Assembly: GCA_016125255.1 (NCBI GenBank)
Contig: WGMD01000001.1
Span: 124,001-188,000 of the forward strand
Direction of reading: 5' to 3'
Length of the DNA stretch: 64,000 bases
Origin: Planctomycetota bacterium
Lineage (GTDB): Bacteria > Planctomycetota > Phycisphaerae > Phycisphaerales > Zrk34
The first letter of the stretch is position 1; each line of letters begins with the position of its first letter. Both the position numbers and the translations under genes were made by a program. Of this stretch, positions 49,722 to 58,836 are shown piece by piece. A model generated the notes under the pieces. The model did not search any database. It was not told where the DNA came from and saw only the letters and a program-made list of their open reading frames with translations.

Positions 49722-52097
49722 TCATTTTCGCATTTTTCCGGGCAACAGGGCCGCCTCCAGCACGTCGTCGACGGTTTTGGCGAAAATGAATTTCAGTTTC
49801 TTTTTCGCTTCGTCCGTCACGTCCGGCAGGTCCTTGCGATTGCGCTCCGGCAGGATCACCGTTCGAATCCCCGCGCGCATCGCCGCCAGCGTCTTTTCCT
49901 TCACCCCTCCGATCGGCAGCACCAATCCGCGCAGCGTGATCTCCCCCGTCATCGCCACGTTCGCCCGGCAAGTCCGACCCGTCATCAGCGACGCCATCGC
50001 CGTGTACATCGCCACGCCCGCCGACGGTCCGTCCTTGGGCACCGCCCCCGCCGGCACATGCACATGCACATCGGTCTCCGTCATCGCCTTCGCATCGATG
50101 CCCAGCTTGTCCGCCCGGCTCTTGAGAAGACTCAATGCCGTGTGCGCCGATTCCTTCATCACGTCGCCAAGTTGACCCGTCAGTTGGAAGTGACCCTTGC
50201 CCGCAAAGCGCGTCGCTTCGATGAACAGCACATCGCCGCCCGTCGGCGTCCACGCCAGCCCCGTCACCACGCCCGGACTCGCCACACGCTGCGCGATCTC
50301 GCGCTCGAACATCGCCGGCCCAAGCAGTTCAGTCACGTCCTCAACGCCGACACTGAGGCGCCCCTTCGCCTTTCCCCCCGCCACTTTCGCCGCCACGCCT
50401 CGGCACACCGCGCCGATCTGACGCTCCAGCGTCCGCACCCCCGCTTCGCGCGTGTACGCATCGATGATCCGTCGCAGCGCCGGCAGCGCGATCGAGCATT
50501 GCGATTTCTTGAGTCCGTTCTCCTTCATCTGGCGCGGCACGAGGTACCGCCGGGCGATCTGAAGCTTTTCCTTGTCCGTGTAGCCGGGCACTTCGATGAC
50601 TTCCATCCGATCGCGCAGCGCCGGCGGAACGGGGTCCATGTAGTTGGCCGTCGCGATGAAGATCACCTGCGAAAGATCGAACGGCAGATCGAGGTAGTGA
50701 TCGGTGAACGTGTGATTCTGACGGGGGTCGAGGATTTCCAGTAGCGCACTCGCCGGGTCGCCGCGGAAGTCGGCGCCCAGCTTGTCGATCTCGTCGAGCA
50801 TGAGCACGGGATTGCGCGTCCCAGCCCGGCGCATTTCCTGAATGATCCGACCCGGCATCGCGCCGATGTACGTCCGTCGGTGTCCGCGCATCTCCGCCTC
50901 ATCGCGCACCCCGCCCAGACTCATCCGAACGAACTGACGCCCCAGCGCATGCGCAATCGACTCGCCCAGACTCGTCTTGCCCACGCCCGGCGGACCCACC
51001 AGGCAAAGAATCGGCCCCCGCCCCGTCGGATTGAGCTTCCGCACCGCCAGGTACTCAATCAGCCGGCGCTTCACCTTGTCCAGATCATAATGATCGCGGT
51101 CGAGAATCTTCCGCGCCCGGTCCAGGTCCAGTTGATCCTCGCTGAGCTTGCTCCACGGCAAGTCGGCGATCGTTTCCAGATACGTCACGAGCATCGAATG
51201 CTCCGGGTTCGCCGGGTGCATCGCTTCGAGCCGATGCAGATCGCGATCGACTTCCTTCATGACGATTTCGGGCGGCTTGGCCCTTTCGATTTTCTCGCGC
51301 AGTTCGGTGAGCTGCTGCGCCGAGCCGTCTTCGTCCTCGCCCAGTTCCTTGCGGATGGCTTTCATCTGTTCGCGCAGGTAGGCCTTGCGCTGGGTGTCGG
51401 TGATGGTGGAGGCGACATCCTGATGGATCTTCGCCTGTAGCCGCGCGATTTCGACCTGGCGCGAGAGCAGCACCTGCACCGCCCGCACGCGCTTGGCGAC
51501 ATCGAGTTCCTCCAACAGGTCCTGCTTCTGCTCAGTGTTGACATCGAGGTTCGCCGCCAGAAAGTCGGCGAGCTGCCCGGGCGTTTCGAGGTTCGCGATG
51601 ACCATCGACACCTGCTCGGGCAGATCGGGCGAGAGGGCGATCAGTTCGTTGGCCGTGGTGCGCAGCGCCTTGAACGCCGCCTCCGCGCCCCGGCCCTGCG
51701 TCGTCACGTCGTCCAGCACCGACACCTTCGCCCGCAGGTACGGCGTCTTCTGCACCGGCGACACAAGCTTGATGCGACCCAAGGCATGCACCAATACCGT
51801 CGCCTGATCGTTGGGCGAGCGCACGAGCTTGAGCACCACCGCGGCGACGCCCACCGGATGAAGCTGCTCGAAATGCGGCTCTTCGGTCTGCGGATCGAGT
51901 TGGGCCGCCAGACCGATGATCTTGTTCTGCGGCAGCGACTCGTCGAGCATCTTCATCGACGACGCCCGACCGACCGCCAGCGGCGCCGCCGTCCCCGGAA
52001 ACATCACCAGGTCGCGCAACGGCAGAATCGGCAGCTCGTCGGGAATCGGCGGGCGCACGGATTCGAGCGTCGCATTCGCAGCATCATTCTCAGTCAT
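49722..52097 (-). CDS. lon: ATP-dependent Lon protease
   Basis: This 791-residue Lon has an N-terminal substrate domain (ELPILPLRDLVMFPG), a coiled-coil middle, an AAA+ domain with Walker A GPPGVGKTSLGESIA and Walker B VLMLDEIDKLG, and a C-terminal S16 protease domain. The catalytic Ser lies in DGPSAGVAM and the Lys in LPIGGVKEKTLAA. It degrades misfolded and regulatory proteins in the cytoplasm. The gene starts 16 bp after the Hsp20 gene, so a heat-shock-type operon pairing holdase and protease is likely. Confidence 0.96.
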   Translation of the reverse strand: MTENDAANATLESVRPPIPDELPILPLRDLVMFPGTAAPLAVGRASSMKMLDESLPQNKIIGLAAQLDPQTEEPHFEQLHPVGVAAVVLKLVRSPNDQATVLVHALGRIKLVSPVQKTPYLRAKVSVLDDVTTQGRGAEAAFKALRTTANELIALSPDLPEQVSMVIANLETPGQLADFLAANLDVNTEQKQDLLEELDVAKRVRAVQVLLSRQVEIARLQAKIHQDVASTITDTQRKAYLREQMKAIRKELGEDEDGSAQQLTELREKIERAKPPEIVMKEVDRDLHRLEAMHPANPEHSMLVTYLETIADLPWSKLSEDQLDLDRARKILDRDHYDLDKVKRRLIEYLAVRKLNPTGRGPILCLVGPPGVGKTSLGESIAHALGRQFVRMSLGGVRDEAEMRGHRRTYIGAMPGRIIQEMRRAGTRNPVLMLDEIDKLGADFRGDPASALLEILDPRQNHTFTDHYLDLPFDLSQVIFIATANYMDPVPPALRDRMEVIEVPGYTDKEKLQIARRYLVPRQMKENGLKKSQCSIALPALRRIIDAYTREAGVRTLERQIGAVCRGVAAKVAGGKAKGRLSVGVEDVTELLGPAMFEREIAQRVASPGVVTGLAWTPTGGDVLFIEATRFAGKGHFQLTGQLGDVMKESAHTALSLLKSRADKLGIDAKAMTETDVHVHVPAGAVPKDGPSAGVAMYTAMASLMTGRTCRANVAMTGEITLRGLVLPIGGVKEKTLAAMRAGIRTVILPERNRKDLPDVTDEAKKKLKFIFAKTVDDVLEAALLPGKMRK

Positions 52098-52113
52098 GGG
52101 ACATCCAATTCAC

Positions 52114-52578
52114 TTATCGCTTGCCGATCGGAAGCGTGATCCAGAGCAGCCCGTTGGTCTGCTCGGCGGTGACGTGCTCGGTGTTGACGTTGGCGGGCAG
52201 GACAAGGGATCGCTCGAAGGGGCCGTGATCGATTTCCATCGCCAGAATCTGTACGCCGCCCTGCGTGCAGGTGTGCGGCTGGGGAGCGATGCGCTCGCCG
52301 CGGATCATCAATCGCCCCGGCTCGACGTGAATCTGAATCTTCGCCTTGTCCACCCCGGCCAGATCCACGCAGACTTCAATGCAGTCGGGGAGCCGATACG
52401 CATTGATCGCCGGGACCCAAGTTTCGGAAGGCCCCAGCGGCGACCTGTGCCGCTGCATGAACCGGGCCATGTCGCGCTCCATGCGCCGGGCCCATTCACC
52501 GAAGTCGGGATTGTGAGCCGTGCGAATCACCGGCGTCGAACCGGCCGGCGGTGCGTCGATGTCGATGCGGACTGGCAT
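52114..52578 (-). CDS. Hsp20-family small heat shock protein
   Basis: This 154-residue protein has an alpha-crystallin domain (AINAYRLPDCIEVCVDLAGVD, then IQIHVEPGRLMIRGERIAP) and the C-terminal LWITLPIGKR with the I-x-I-like motif region. It prevents aggregation of unfolded proteins. The start MPVRIDIDAPP at 52578 is favoured by GGAGG 7 bases upstream; the longer frame to 52707 overlaps the divergent deoxyhypusine synthase-like gene start. It is the first gene of the hsp20-lon operon. Confidence 0.9.
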   Translation of the reverse strand: MPVRIDIDAPPAGSTPVIRTAHNPDFGEWARRMERDMARFMQRHRSPLGPSETWVPAINAYRLPDCIEVCVDLAGVDKAKIQIHVEPGRLMIRGERIAPQPHTCTQGGVQILAMEIDHGPFERSLVLPANVNTEHVTAEQTNGLLWITLPIGKR

Positions 52579-52687
52579 GATCGCGTCCTCCATCAGGCGG
52601 ATGATGTGGCACTCTGATTCTTGCGGCGGACCCACCGCTTGTCCACCCGCTTGCGGATTGCCCGCGTGTGTTCTACGCTCTGCGCCT

Positions 52688-53728
52688 ATGAAGATCAGCC
52701 AATACATCGAGCATCATTACCGTCACTTCAACGCCGCGACGCTCATCGACGCCGCCAAGGCGTATCGCGCCCACCTGGACAACGGGGGCAAGTTCCTGGT
52801 GACGCTCGCCGGGGCGATGAGCACGGCCGAGCTGGGCCTGTCGCTGGCGGAGATGATCCGGCAGGACAAGGTGCACGCCATCTGCTGCACCGGCGCGAAT
52901 CTTGAAGAGGACATCTTCAATCTCGTGGCCCATAATCATTATCACCGCATCCCCGACTGGCGCAATCTCACGCCGGAGTTCGAGAAGGAGCTCGAGCATC
53001 GCGGGCTCAACCGGGTGACCGATACGTGCATCCCGGAGGAGAAGGCGTTCCGCGCGATCGAGCATCAGATCCTCGCGCTGTGGCAGCGGGCGGATAAGAG
53101 CAATCAGCGCTTCTTCCCGCACGAGTTCATGTACCAGATGCTGCGCGAAGGATGGATCAAGGAGTCGTACCAGATCGACCCGAAGGATTCGTGGCTCATG
53201 GCGGCGTCGGAGAAGAATCTGCCGATCTTCGTGCCCGGCTGGGAGGACTCGACGCTGGGCAACATCTTCGTCTCGCACGTCATCACCGGCGACATCTCCG
53301 GCTGCCATGTCGTCAAGTCCGGCACGGAGTACATGAAGGAACTGGCGCAGTGGTATGTCAAGACCACGATGGGCAAGACCATCGCTGACCTTTCGCCCGA
53401 AGACGACAGCGACGTCGAGACGTGCACCGTCCGTCCGGAGGAGGCCAAGACCACGGTCGGCTTCTTCCAGATCGCCGGCGGCATCGCGGGCGATTTCCCC
53501 ATCTGCGTCGTCCCGATGATTCATCAGGACCTGCGCTGCCCGTGCCCGTACTGGGGCTATTTCTGCCAGATTTCCGATTCGACGACGAGCTACGGTTCGT
53601 ACTCGGGCGCGATTCCGACGGAGAAGATCACATGGGGCAAGCTCGATGTGGACACACCGCGTTTCGTCATCGAGTCGGACGCGACGATCGTCGCGCCGCT
53701 GATGTTCGCCTACGTGCTGGGCTGGTGA
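52688..53728 (+). CDS. Deoxyhypusine synthase family protein
   Basis: This 346-residue protein is homologous to deoxyhypusine synthase. Motifs are VTLAGAMSTAELG, DKVHAICCTGANLEEDI, FVPGWEDSTLGN, GGIAGDFPICVVPM and the active-site segment EKITWGKLDVD with Lys318 matching the catalytic Lys. Bacteria lack eIF5A, so the acceptor is not the eukaryotic one. Bacterial homologues are thought to work in polyamine metabolism (homospermidine-type chemistry) or modify an unknown protein. The gene is divergent from hsp20 with 109 bp between starts. SpeC/SpeE-type partners are not seen nearby. Confidence 0.87.
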   Translation: MKISQYIEHHYRHFNAATLIDAAKAYRAHLDNGGKFLVTLAGAMSTAELGLSLAEMIRQDKVHAICCTGANLEEDIFNLVAHNHYHRIPDWRNLTPEFEKELEHRGLNRVTDTCIPEEKAFRAIEHQILALWQRADKSNQRFFPHEFMYQMLREGWIKESYQIDPKDSWLMAASEKNLPIFVPGWEDSTLGNIFVSHVITGDISGCHVVKSGTEYMKELAQWYVKTTMGKTIADLSPEDDSDVETCTVRPEEAKTTVGFFQIAGGIAGDFPICVVPMIHQDLRCPCPYWGYFCQISDSTTSYGSYSGAIPTEKITWGKLDVDTPRFVIESDATIVAPLMFAYVLGW

Positions 53729-53794
53729 TCGGCGGGCGCGGTCGGGCGGAAGCGCGCTATCATGTCGGGGCTGACCGCACCACGCCGCAGAGTC

Positions 53795-54547
53795 ATGAAG
53801 ATGAGGAACCATCCTTCGATGCGCCGCCTGTTGTTGATCGTGTCGTTGTGCGCGGCGGCGGCGCTCGCGGAGGAGATGCCCCGATCGGTGACGCCGGCGA
53901 TTCAGACGGCGGAGTGGGCGGCGGCGTGGTGGAAACCGCGGCATGAGAAGAAGGTCGAGGAAGCGAAGGAGCGCGGCGACAAGATCAAGCTGCTGATGAT
54001 CGGCGACTCGATCACGCACGGCTGGGAGAACGGCGGCAAGCACCTCTGGGAAAGCTACTACGCCGACCGCGGGGCGTTCAACCTCGGGTTCGGCGGCGAC
54101 TGCACGGAGCAAGTCCTTTGGCGGCTCCAGCACGGGGAAGTCGACGGACTTCACCCGGATCTGGCGGTGCTGCTGATCGGCACGAACAACACGGGCATCC
54201 ACGATGATCCGGCGAAGGACACGGCGATGGGCGTCGAGGCGATCATCAAGGAGCTGCGCACACGACTGCCGCAGATGAAGATTCTGCTCTTGGCGATCTT
54301 CCCGCGCGGGGCGACGAGCGACGACCCCAAGCGCCGCGTCAACGAGCAGGTCAATGCGCTGATCGAAAAGTATGCGGATCATCGGAGCGTGTATTTTCTG
54401 AACATCAACAAGTCGTTTCTGCACGACGACGGCACGCTGACGGAACGGATCATGCCGGACCTGCTGCATCCATCGCCGGAGGGTTACGCCATCTGGGCCG
54501 GGGCGATGGAGCCGACGATCAAACGGCTTCTGGGCGAGTTGAACTGA
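53795..54547 (+). CDS. Secreted SGNH/GDSL hydrolase (copy 1)
   Basis: This is a 250-residue protein with a signal peptide ([17 protein letters not shown]) and a PAF-acetylhydrolase-like SGNH fold. Block I is [14 protein letters not shown] (Ser nucleophile), block III is [15 protein letters not shown] (Asn), and block V is [12 protein letters not shown] (Asp, His). Such enzymes deacetylate glycans or hydrolyse esters outside the cytoplasm. The start at 53795 (MKMRNHPSM) is the most likely of several. It is followed 124 bp later by a close paralogue. Confidence 0.88.
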   Translation: MKMRNHPSMRRLLLIVSLCAAAALAEEMPRSVTPAIQTAEWAAAWWKPRHEKKVEEAKERGDKIKLLMIGDSITHGWENGGKHLWESYYADRGAFNLGFGGDCTEQVLWRLQHGEVDGLHPDLAVLLIGTNNTGIHDDPAKDTAMGVEAIIKELRTRLPQMKILLLAIFPRGATSDDPKRRVNEQVNALIEKYADHRSVYFLNINKSFLHDDGTLTERIMPDLLHPSPEGYAIWAGAMEPTIKRLLGELN

Positions 54548-54671
54548 CCACATGCCGACAGTGCGAGTATGCGGATCGCCTCCGGATCGCCCCCGGATAT
54601 CGCCGGGCGCGCGCCGGATTGTGCTATCATGTTCGCACCGGGCTCCCGCCACCCCTTTCCATGAGGTCACC

Positions 54672-55421
54672 ATGATGTTGCCAACTTCGATGCGTCAATG
54701 GATGTTCCTGATGCTCGTGCTGTGCGCGACGCTGGTCCGCGCGGACGAGAAGCCCAAGGCGCTGACGCCGGAGGTGCAGACGGCCGAGTGGGCGGTCAAG
54801 TGGTGGATGCCGCGCCATGAGCAGAAGCTGGCGGAGATCAAGCAGCGCGGCGACGAGATCAAGCTGCTGATGATCGGCGACTCGATCACGCACGGATGGG
54901 AGAACAGCGGCAAGAAAGTCTGGGACGAATACTACGCCAAACGCGGCGCGATCAACCTCGGATTCTCCGGCGACCGGACGGAACAGGTGCTCTGGCGACT
55001 CGAGCACGGCGAGATCGACGGCGTGCATCCGAAGCTGGCGGTCATCATGATCGGCACGAACAACACCGGCCATCGTCAGGACCCGCCCGCCGAGACGGCC
55101 GCGGGCATCAAGGCGATCGTCGACGATCTGCGTCAGAAGCTGCCGAACATGAAGATTCTTCTGCTGGCGGTGTTTCCGCGCGGCGCGACGCCGGATGACA
55201 AGCTTCGCAAGATCAACGCGGGCGTCAACGAAATCATCGCGGGTTTTGCGGATAACGAGCATGTTTACTACATGGACATCAACCATGTGTTTGTGACCGA
55301 CGACGGGACGCTGACGAAGGAGATGATGCCCGACCTGCTGCATCCGAGGGAAAAGGGCTACAAGCTGTGGGCGGAGGCGATCGAGCCGACGGTCAGGAAG
55401 CTCATGGGCGACGGCAAGTAA
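54672..55421 (+). CDS. Secreted SGNH/GDSL hydrolase (copy 2)
   Basis: This 249-residue paralogue of the preceding protein has signal peptide [18 protein letters not shown], block [15 protein letters not shown], block [18 protein letters not shown] and block [13 protein letters not shown]. The pair shares long identical stretches (for example TPE/AxQTAEWA and DSITHGWEN), so they arose by tandem duplication. GAGG lies 6 bases before the ATG at 54672. Sequence differences lie mainly in loops, suggesting changed ester specificity. Confidence 0.88.
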   Translation: MMLPTSMRQWMFLMLVLCATLVRADEKPKALTPEVQTAEWAVKWWMPRHEQKLAEIKQRGDEIKLLMIGDSITHGWENSGKKVWDEYYAKRGAINLGFSGDRTEQVLWRLEHGEIDGVHPKLAVIMIGTNNTGHRQDPPAETAAGIKAIVDDLRQKLPNMKILLLAVFPRGATPDDKLRKINAGVNEIIAGFADNEHVYYMDINHVFVTDDGTLTKEMMPDLLHPREKGYKLWAEAIEPTVRKLMGDGK

Positions 55422-55433
55422 ACGGGAGCGCGC

Positions 55434-56780
55434 ATGCTGACGGGGCTGATCATTGCGGCGATTGTGGCGGCGGCGGCGTGCAGCGCGTGCATCGCGCTGG
55501 TGATGACCAACAAGGCCCTGATGCGCGAGCGTGATGCACTGGCGTCGGACCGGGCGAATCTCGAAGCGGCCAACGAACGTCACCTCGCCGAGCTGGACGT
55601 GCGACAGAAGCGCATCGGCGAGCTCGACACGCAGATTCAGTTGGAGCGCGAACGTCTGGCCGCGGCGCGTCAGCAGTTCGATGAGGCGCAGAAACAGGCC
55701 CGCGACACGTTCAAATCCCTCGCTTCCGATACGCTGCGCCAGACCGTCGAGGACTTTCACAAGCAGGCGTCGAAGCTCTTCGAAAACGAGCAGAAAAAGA
55801 GCGGCACGGCGATGGAGTCGATGCTCAAACCCGTGCGCGAATCGCTGGCGGAATATCAGAAGAAGCTGGCGGAAGCGGAGCACGAACGCGCCAAGGCGTA
55901 CGGGTCGATCACGGCACAGGCGGCGAAGATGACCGAAGATCAGCAGCGGCTCCGGGAGGAGACGGCGAATCTCGTCAAGGCGCTGCGCCGGCCGGAGGTC
56001 CGCGGGCGATGGGGCGAGCTTCAGATGCACCGCCTGTTCGAACTGGCGGGGATGACGGAGCATGTCGACTACGATGCGCAGGCATCGGTGGAGGCGGCGG
56101 AAGGCGGGAAGCTGCGGCCGGACTTCACGATCCGCCTGCCCAACGAGCGCATCATCGTCATCGACGTCAAGACGCCGATCGATGCCTATCTCAACGCCAC
56201 CGAAGCCGGGAGCGACGAACTGCGCGAGACGAGCATGATCGATCATGCGCGGCAGGTGAAGGCGCAGGCGGAGCGGCTGGCGAGCAAGTCGTACTGGGAT
56301 GCGTGCGACGGTTCGCCGGAGTTTGTGGTGATGTTCGTGCCGGGCGAGGCGATGCTGTACGCGGCGGTGCAGAAGGACGCGACGCTGATCGAATGGGCGA
56401 TGGCCAAGAACGTCGTGCTCGCCACGCCGACGATCATGGTCCCGCTGCTCAAGACGGTGGCGATGGGCTGGCGGGAGAAGTCGCTGGAGGAAAACGCCAA
56501 AAAGATCGCGGATCTGGGCCGCGAGCTGCACAAACGGCTCGCGGTCGCTCTCGAACATCTTGCCACCTTAGGTAAGCGCCTCGAAAAAACGGTGGAGACC
56601 TACAATGACTTTGTTGGGTCGATTGATAGGAACGTTCTGCCTTGTGCTCGAAAGTTTGAGGAGTTGGAAGCCGACTCATCCAAGAAACTGCCCGAAGGGC
56701 TTGAACCGATCATCGAGGTGCCTCGTGATTTGCGATCGATTCCGGCGGGGCTGCACAAGGACGATACGGATGAAAGCTAA
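55434..56780 (+). CDS. rmuC: DNA recombination protein RmuC
   Basis: This 448-residue protein has an N-terminal membrane helix (MLTGLIIAAIVAAAACSACI), a long coiled coil (about 25-170, many Ala/Glu/Arg heptads) and a RmuC nuclease-like domain (about 190-390). The domain carries EVRGRWGELQMHRLFELAGM, RPDFTIRLPNERIIVIDVKTP, with the PD-x-D/E-x-K-like Asp/Lys residues, and VVLATPTIMVPLLKTVAMGW. RmuC limits inversions at short repeats. It overlaps the next gene by 11 bases. Confidence 0.93.
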   Translation: MLTGLIIAAIVAAAACSACIALVMTNKALMRERDALASDRANLEAANERHLAELDVRQKRIGELDTQIQLERERLAAARQQFDEAQKQARDTFKSLASDTLRQTVEDFHKQASKLFENEQKKSGTAMESMLKPVRESLAEYQKKLAEAEHERAKAYGSITAQAAKMTEDQQRLREETANLVKALRRPEVRGRWGELQMHRLFELAGMTEHVDYDAQASVEAAEGGKLRPDFTIRLPNERIIVIDVKTPIDAYLNATEAGSDELRETSMIDHARQVKAQAERLASKSYWDACDGSPEFVVMFVPGEAMLYAAVQKDATLIEWAMAKNVVLATPTIMVPLLKTVAMGWREKSLEENAKKIADLGRELHKRLAVALEHLATLGKRLEKTVETYNDFVGSIDRNVLPCARKFEELEADSSKKLPEGLEPIIEVPRDLRSIPAGLHKDDTDES

Positions 56781-57993
56781 TCGTCTCATGTTCTTCGTCG
56801 GCATGCTGGCGGCGCTGAGCGGCGCGGCGCTCGGCGCCGGGCCGCAGTACAACTTCGACAGCCGGGCGTATCACATCATCACCAATGTCGACCGCGCGCT
56901 GTCCAAGGAAATCGGCGAGCACATGGATGCGGTGTACGCCGAGTATGACCGGCGCTTCTCGCAGTTCAGCCCCAAGGCGGCGCAGAAGCATGACCTGTAC
57001 GTCTTCCAGACGCAGCAGCAGTACATGGGCTTTCTCGCTTCGCACGGCATCGACGCCACCGGCAGCGGCGGGATGTTCTTCGTCGCGCCCGACGGCTCGG
57101 GATTGTGCACCTTCGTCGAGGGCCAGAGCTTTGAACGCATGTACCACACGCTCCAACACGAGGGCTTTCACCAGTTCGCCTACGCCCGCATCGGCGCGTC
57201 GATGCCGGCCTGGACCAATGAGGGCATCGCCGAGTACTTCGGCGAAGCGATCATGGTCAATCATCATCTGATGAGCGGACAGGTGCCGCCCGACCGGCTC
57301 GCCCGCATCCGCCAGTTCATCAAGGCCAATCGCCATATCGCCTTCAGCGAATTACTGAATATGTCGCAGGCGGCATGGAACAACAATGTGGTGAACGGCG
57401 AGGGGTCGTTCCAGTACGATGAGTCGTGGTCGATCGTGCACTTCCTCGTGCATGGCGATCCGCGCTACCGGGCGGCGTTCAACCGATACCTGACGCTCGT
57501 CGCCAACGGCGCCAGCTCGCGTGAAGCGCTGTCCAAGGCGTTCGGCACGGAGGACTACACGAACTTCGAGGCGGCGTGGAGGAAGTTCATCGTCGCGCTG
57601 GAGCCGAACCCGGAGAAGACAGCGGCGCAGCGGCTGGAGTTTTTAGCGTACGGGATCCGCGCGATGCAGGAGGCGGGGCGGCCGATCGAGTCGCTCGACC
57701 AGATCAAGTCGACGCTTCAAGCCGCGAAGTTCCGGATTGTCGAGCCGCTGGGTCATGGCATGACCGTCGTGCAGTCGGCGACGGATGCGGAGAACTTCGA
57801 GGCGCCGGAGCCGGACCCCAATCCGCTGGCGCGGCCGGGCATGAAGCAGCGCGCCGCGACGCTCGAACTCGAAAAGCCCGCGGCGCCGAATCTGCCGCCC
57901 GGTGCGGTCGTCAAAGGGCTCAAGCTCACCGTTCGACTGATCTGGCAGTGCGACACGGACGGTGCGTTGATGAGTCGAATCGTGTATGAATAA
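56770..57993 (+). CDS. DUF1570-type secreted metalloprotease-like protein
   Basis: This 407-residue protein has a signal peptide (MKANRLMFFVGMLAALSGAALG) and the zinc-protease motif LQHEGFHQFAYARI (His130, Glu131, His134). A Glu-containing helix, WTNEGIAEYFGEAI, follows as third ligand, as in gluzincins. DUF1570 proteins are abundant in Planctomycetota. The C-terminal third (about 280-407) is specific and unrecognised. The ATG at 56770 lies within rmuC, and its own stop overlaps ispE, so the three genes are co-translated. Its substrate is unknown. Confidence 0.8.
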   Translation: MKANRLMFFVGMLAALSGAALGAGPQYNFDSRAYHIITNVDRALSKEIGEHMDAVYAEYDRRFSQFSPKAAQKHDLYVFQTQQQYMGFLASHGIDATGSGGMFFVAPDGSGLCTFVEGQSFERMYHTLQHEGFHQFAYARIGASMPAWTNEGIAEYFGEAIMVNHHLMSGQVPPDRLARIRQFIKANRHIAFSELLNMSQAAWNNNVVNGEGSFQYDESWSIVHFLVHGDPRYRAAFNRYLTLVANGASSREALSKAFGTEDYTNFEAAWRKFIVALEPNPEKTAAQRLEFLAYGIRAMQEAGRPIESLDQIKSTLQAAKFRIVEPLGHGMTVVQSATDAENFEAPEPDPNPLARPGMKQRAATLELEKPAAPNLPPGAVVKGLKLTVRLIWQCDTDGALMSRIVYE

Positions 57994-58831
57994 CGGCATG
58001 ATGTACCGCTGCCCGGCAAAAGTGAATCTGGCCCTGTCCGTCGGTCGGCCGCGCGAAGACGGGATGCACCCGATCTGCTCGTGGATGGTCACCGTCTCGC
58101 TGCATGACGATCTGACCATCACGCCGACGGCCGGGGGCGTCGAGTTCGACATCGACTGGGCGAACGATGCGCTTCAGCCCAGCGCGATCGACTGGCCCGT
58201 CGAATCGGACCTGATCGCCAAGGCCCATTGCCTGATGCAGCAGTATGTCGAGCGGCCGCTGCCCGTGGCGGTCAAGCTCCGTAAGCGCATCCCCGTCGGG
58301 GCGGGCCTCGCCGGCGGATCGAGCGACGGGGCGACGATGCTGCGGGCGCTCAACGAAGAGTTCAACCTCGGCCTCGGCCGCGATACGCTGTGCGAAATCG
58401 CCTCGCATCTCGGGTCGGACGTGGCGTTCTTCTTCCATGACGGGTCCGCCATCGTGCGCGACATCGGGCAGCAGGTGCAGCCCGCGCCGCTCAAAAAGCC
58501 CATGCACCTGACGCTCATCCTTCCGCCGCTGCACTGCAACACCGGCGCGGTGTATCGCACATTCGACATGATCTCCCCCGACGCCGCGCTGCGCGACGTC
58601 GTCATCGGCGGCGTGCCGTTCAACGATCTGGCCGAGGCGGCCTGCCGCGTCGAACCCAAGCTCGCGCACCTCCGACAGCGCGTCGAAGGGCTGATCCATC
58701 AGCCCGTCCATGTCACCGGCTCCGGCGCCGCCATGTTCGTCATCGCCGCCGACGCACCCGACGCCCGACGACTCGCCGATTGCATCACCACCGGCGTCGG
58801 CGTCCCGGCGCTGGCGGTCCATACGTTGTAA
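57986..58831 (+). CDS. ispE: 4-diphosphocytidyl-2-C-methyl-D-erythritol kinase
   Basis: This 281-residue GHMP kinase catalyses the ATP-dependent fourth step of the MEP isoprenoid pathway. It begins YRCPAKVNLALSVGRPREDG (KxNLxL motif). The ATP-binding GHMP motif is IPVGAGLAGGSSDGATML, and VTGSGAAMFVIA is the third motif. The start overlaps the DUF1570 gene by 8 bases. The length and motifs fit standard IspE. It is convergent with cysK, with 5 bp between stops. Confidence 0.93.
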   Translation: MNNGMMYRCPAKVNLALSVGRPREDGMHPICSWMVTVSLHDDLTITPTAGGVEFDIDWANDALQPSAIDWPVESDLIAKAHCLMQQYVERPLPVAVKLRKRIPVGAGLAGGSSDGATMLRALNEEFNLGLGRDTLCEIASHLGSDVAFFFHDGSAIVRDIGQQVQPAPLKKPMHLTLILPPLHCNTGAVYRTFDMISPDAALRDVVIGGVPFNDLAEAACRVEPKLAHLRQRVEGLIHQPVHVTGSGAAMFVIAADAPDARRLADCITTGVGVPALAVHTL

Positions 58832-58836
58832 TTTAT

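Noticed and set aside
52673-56558. Two frames of over 640 codons on the minus strand across the deoxyhypusine synthase, SGNH and rmuC genes
   Set aside because: They are Arg/Leu/His/Asp-rich without motifs and cover well-supported genes on the other strand.
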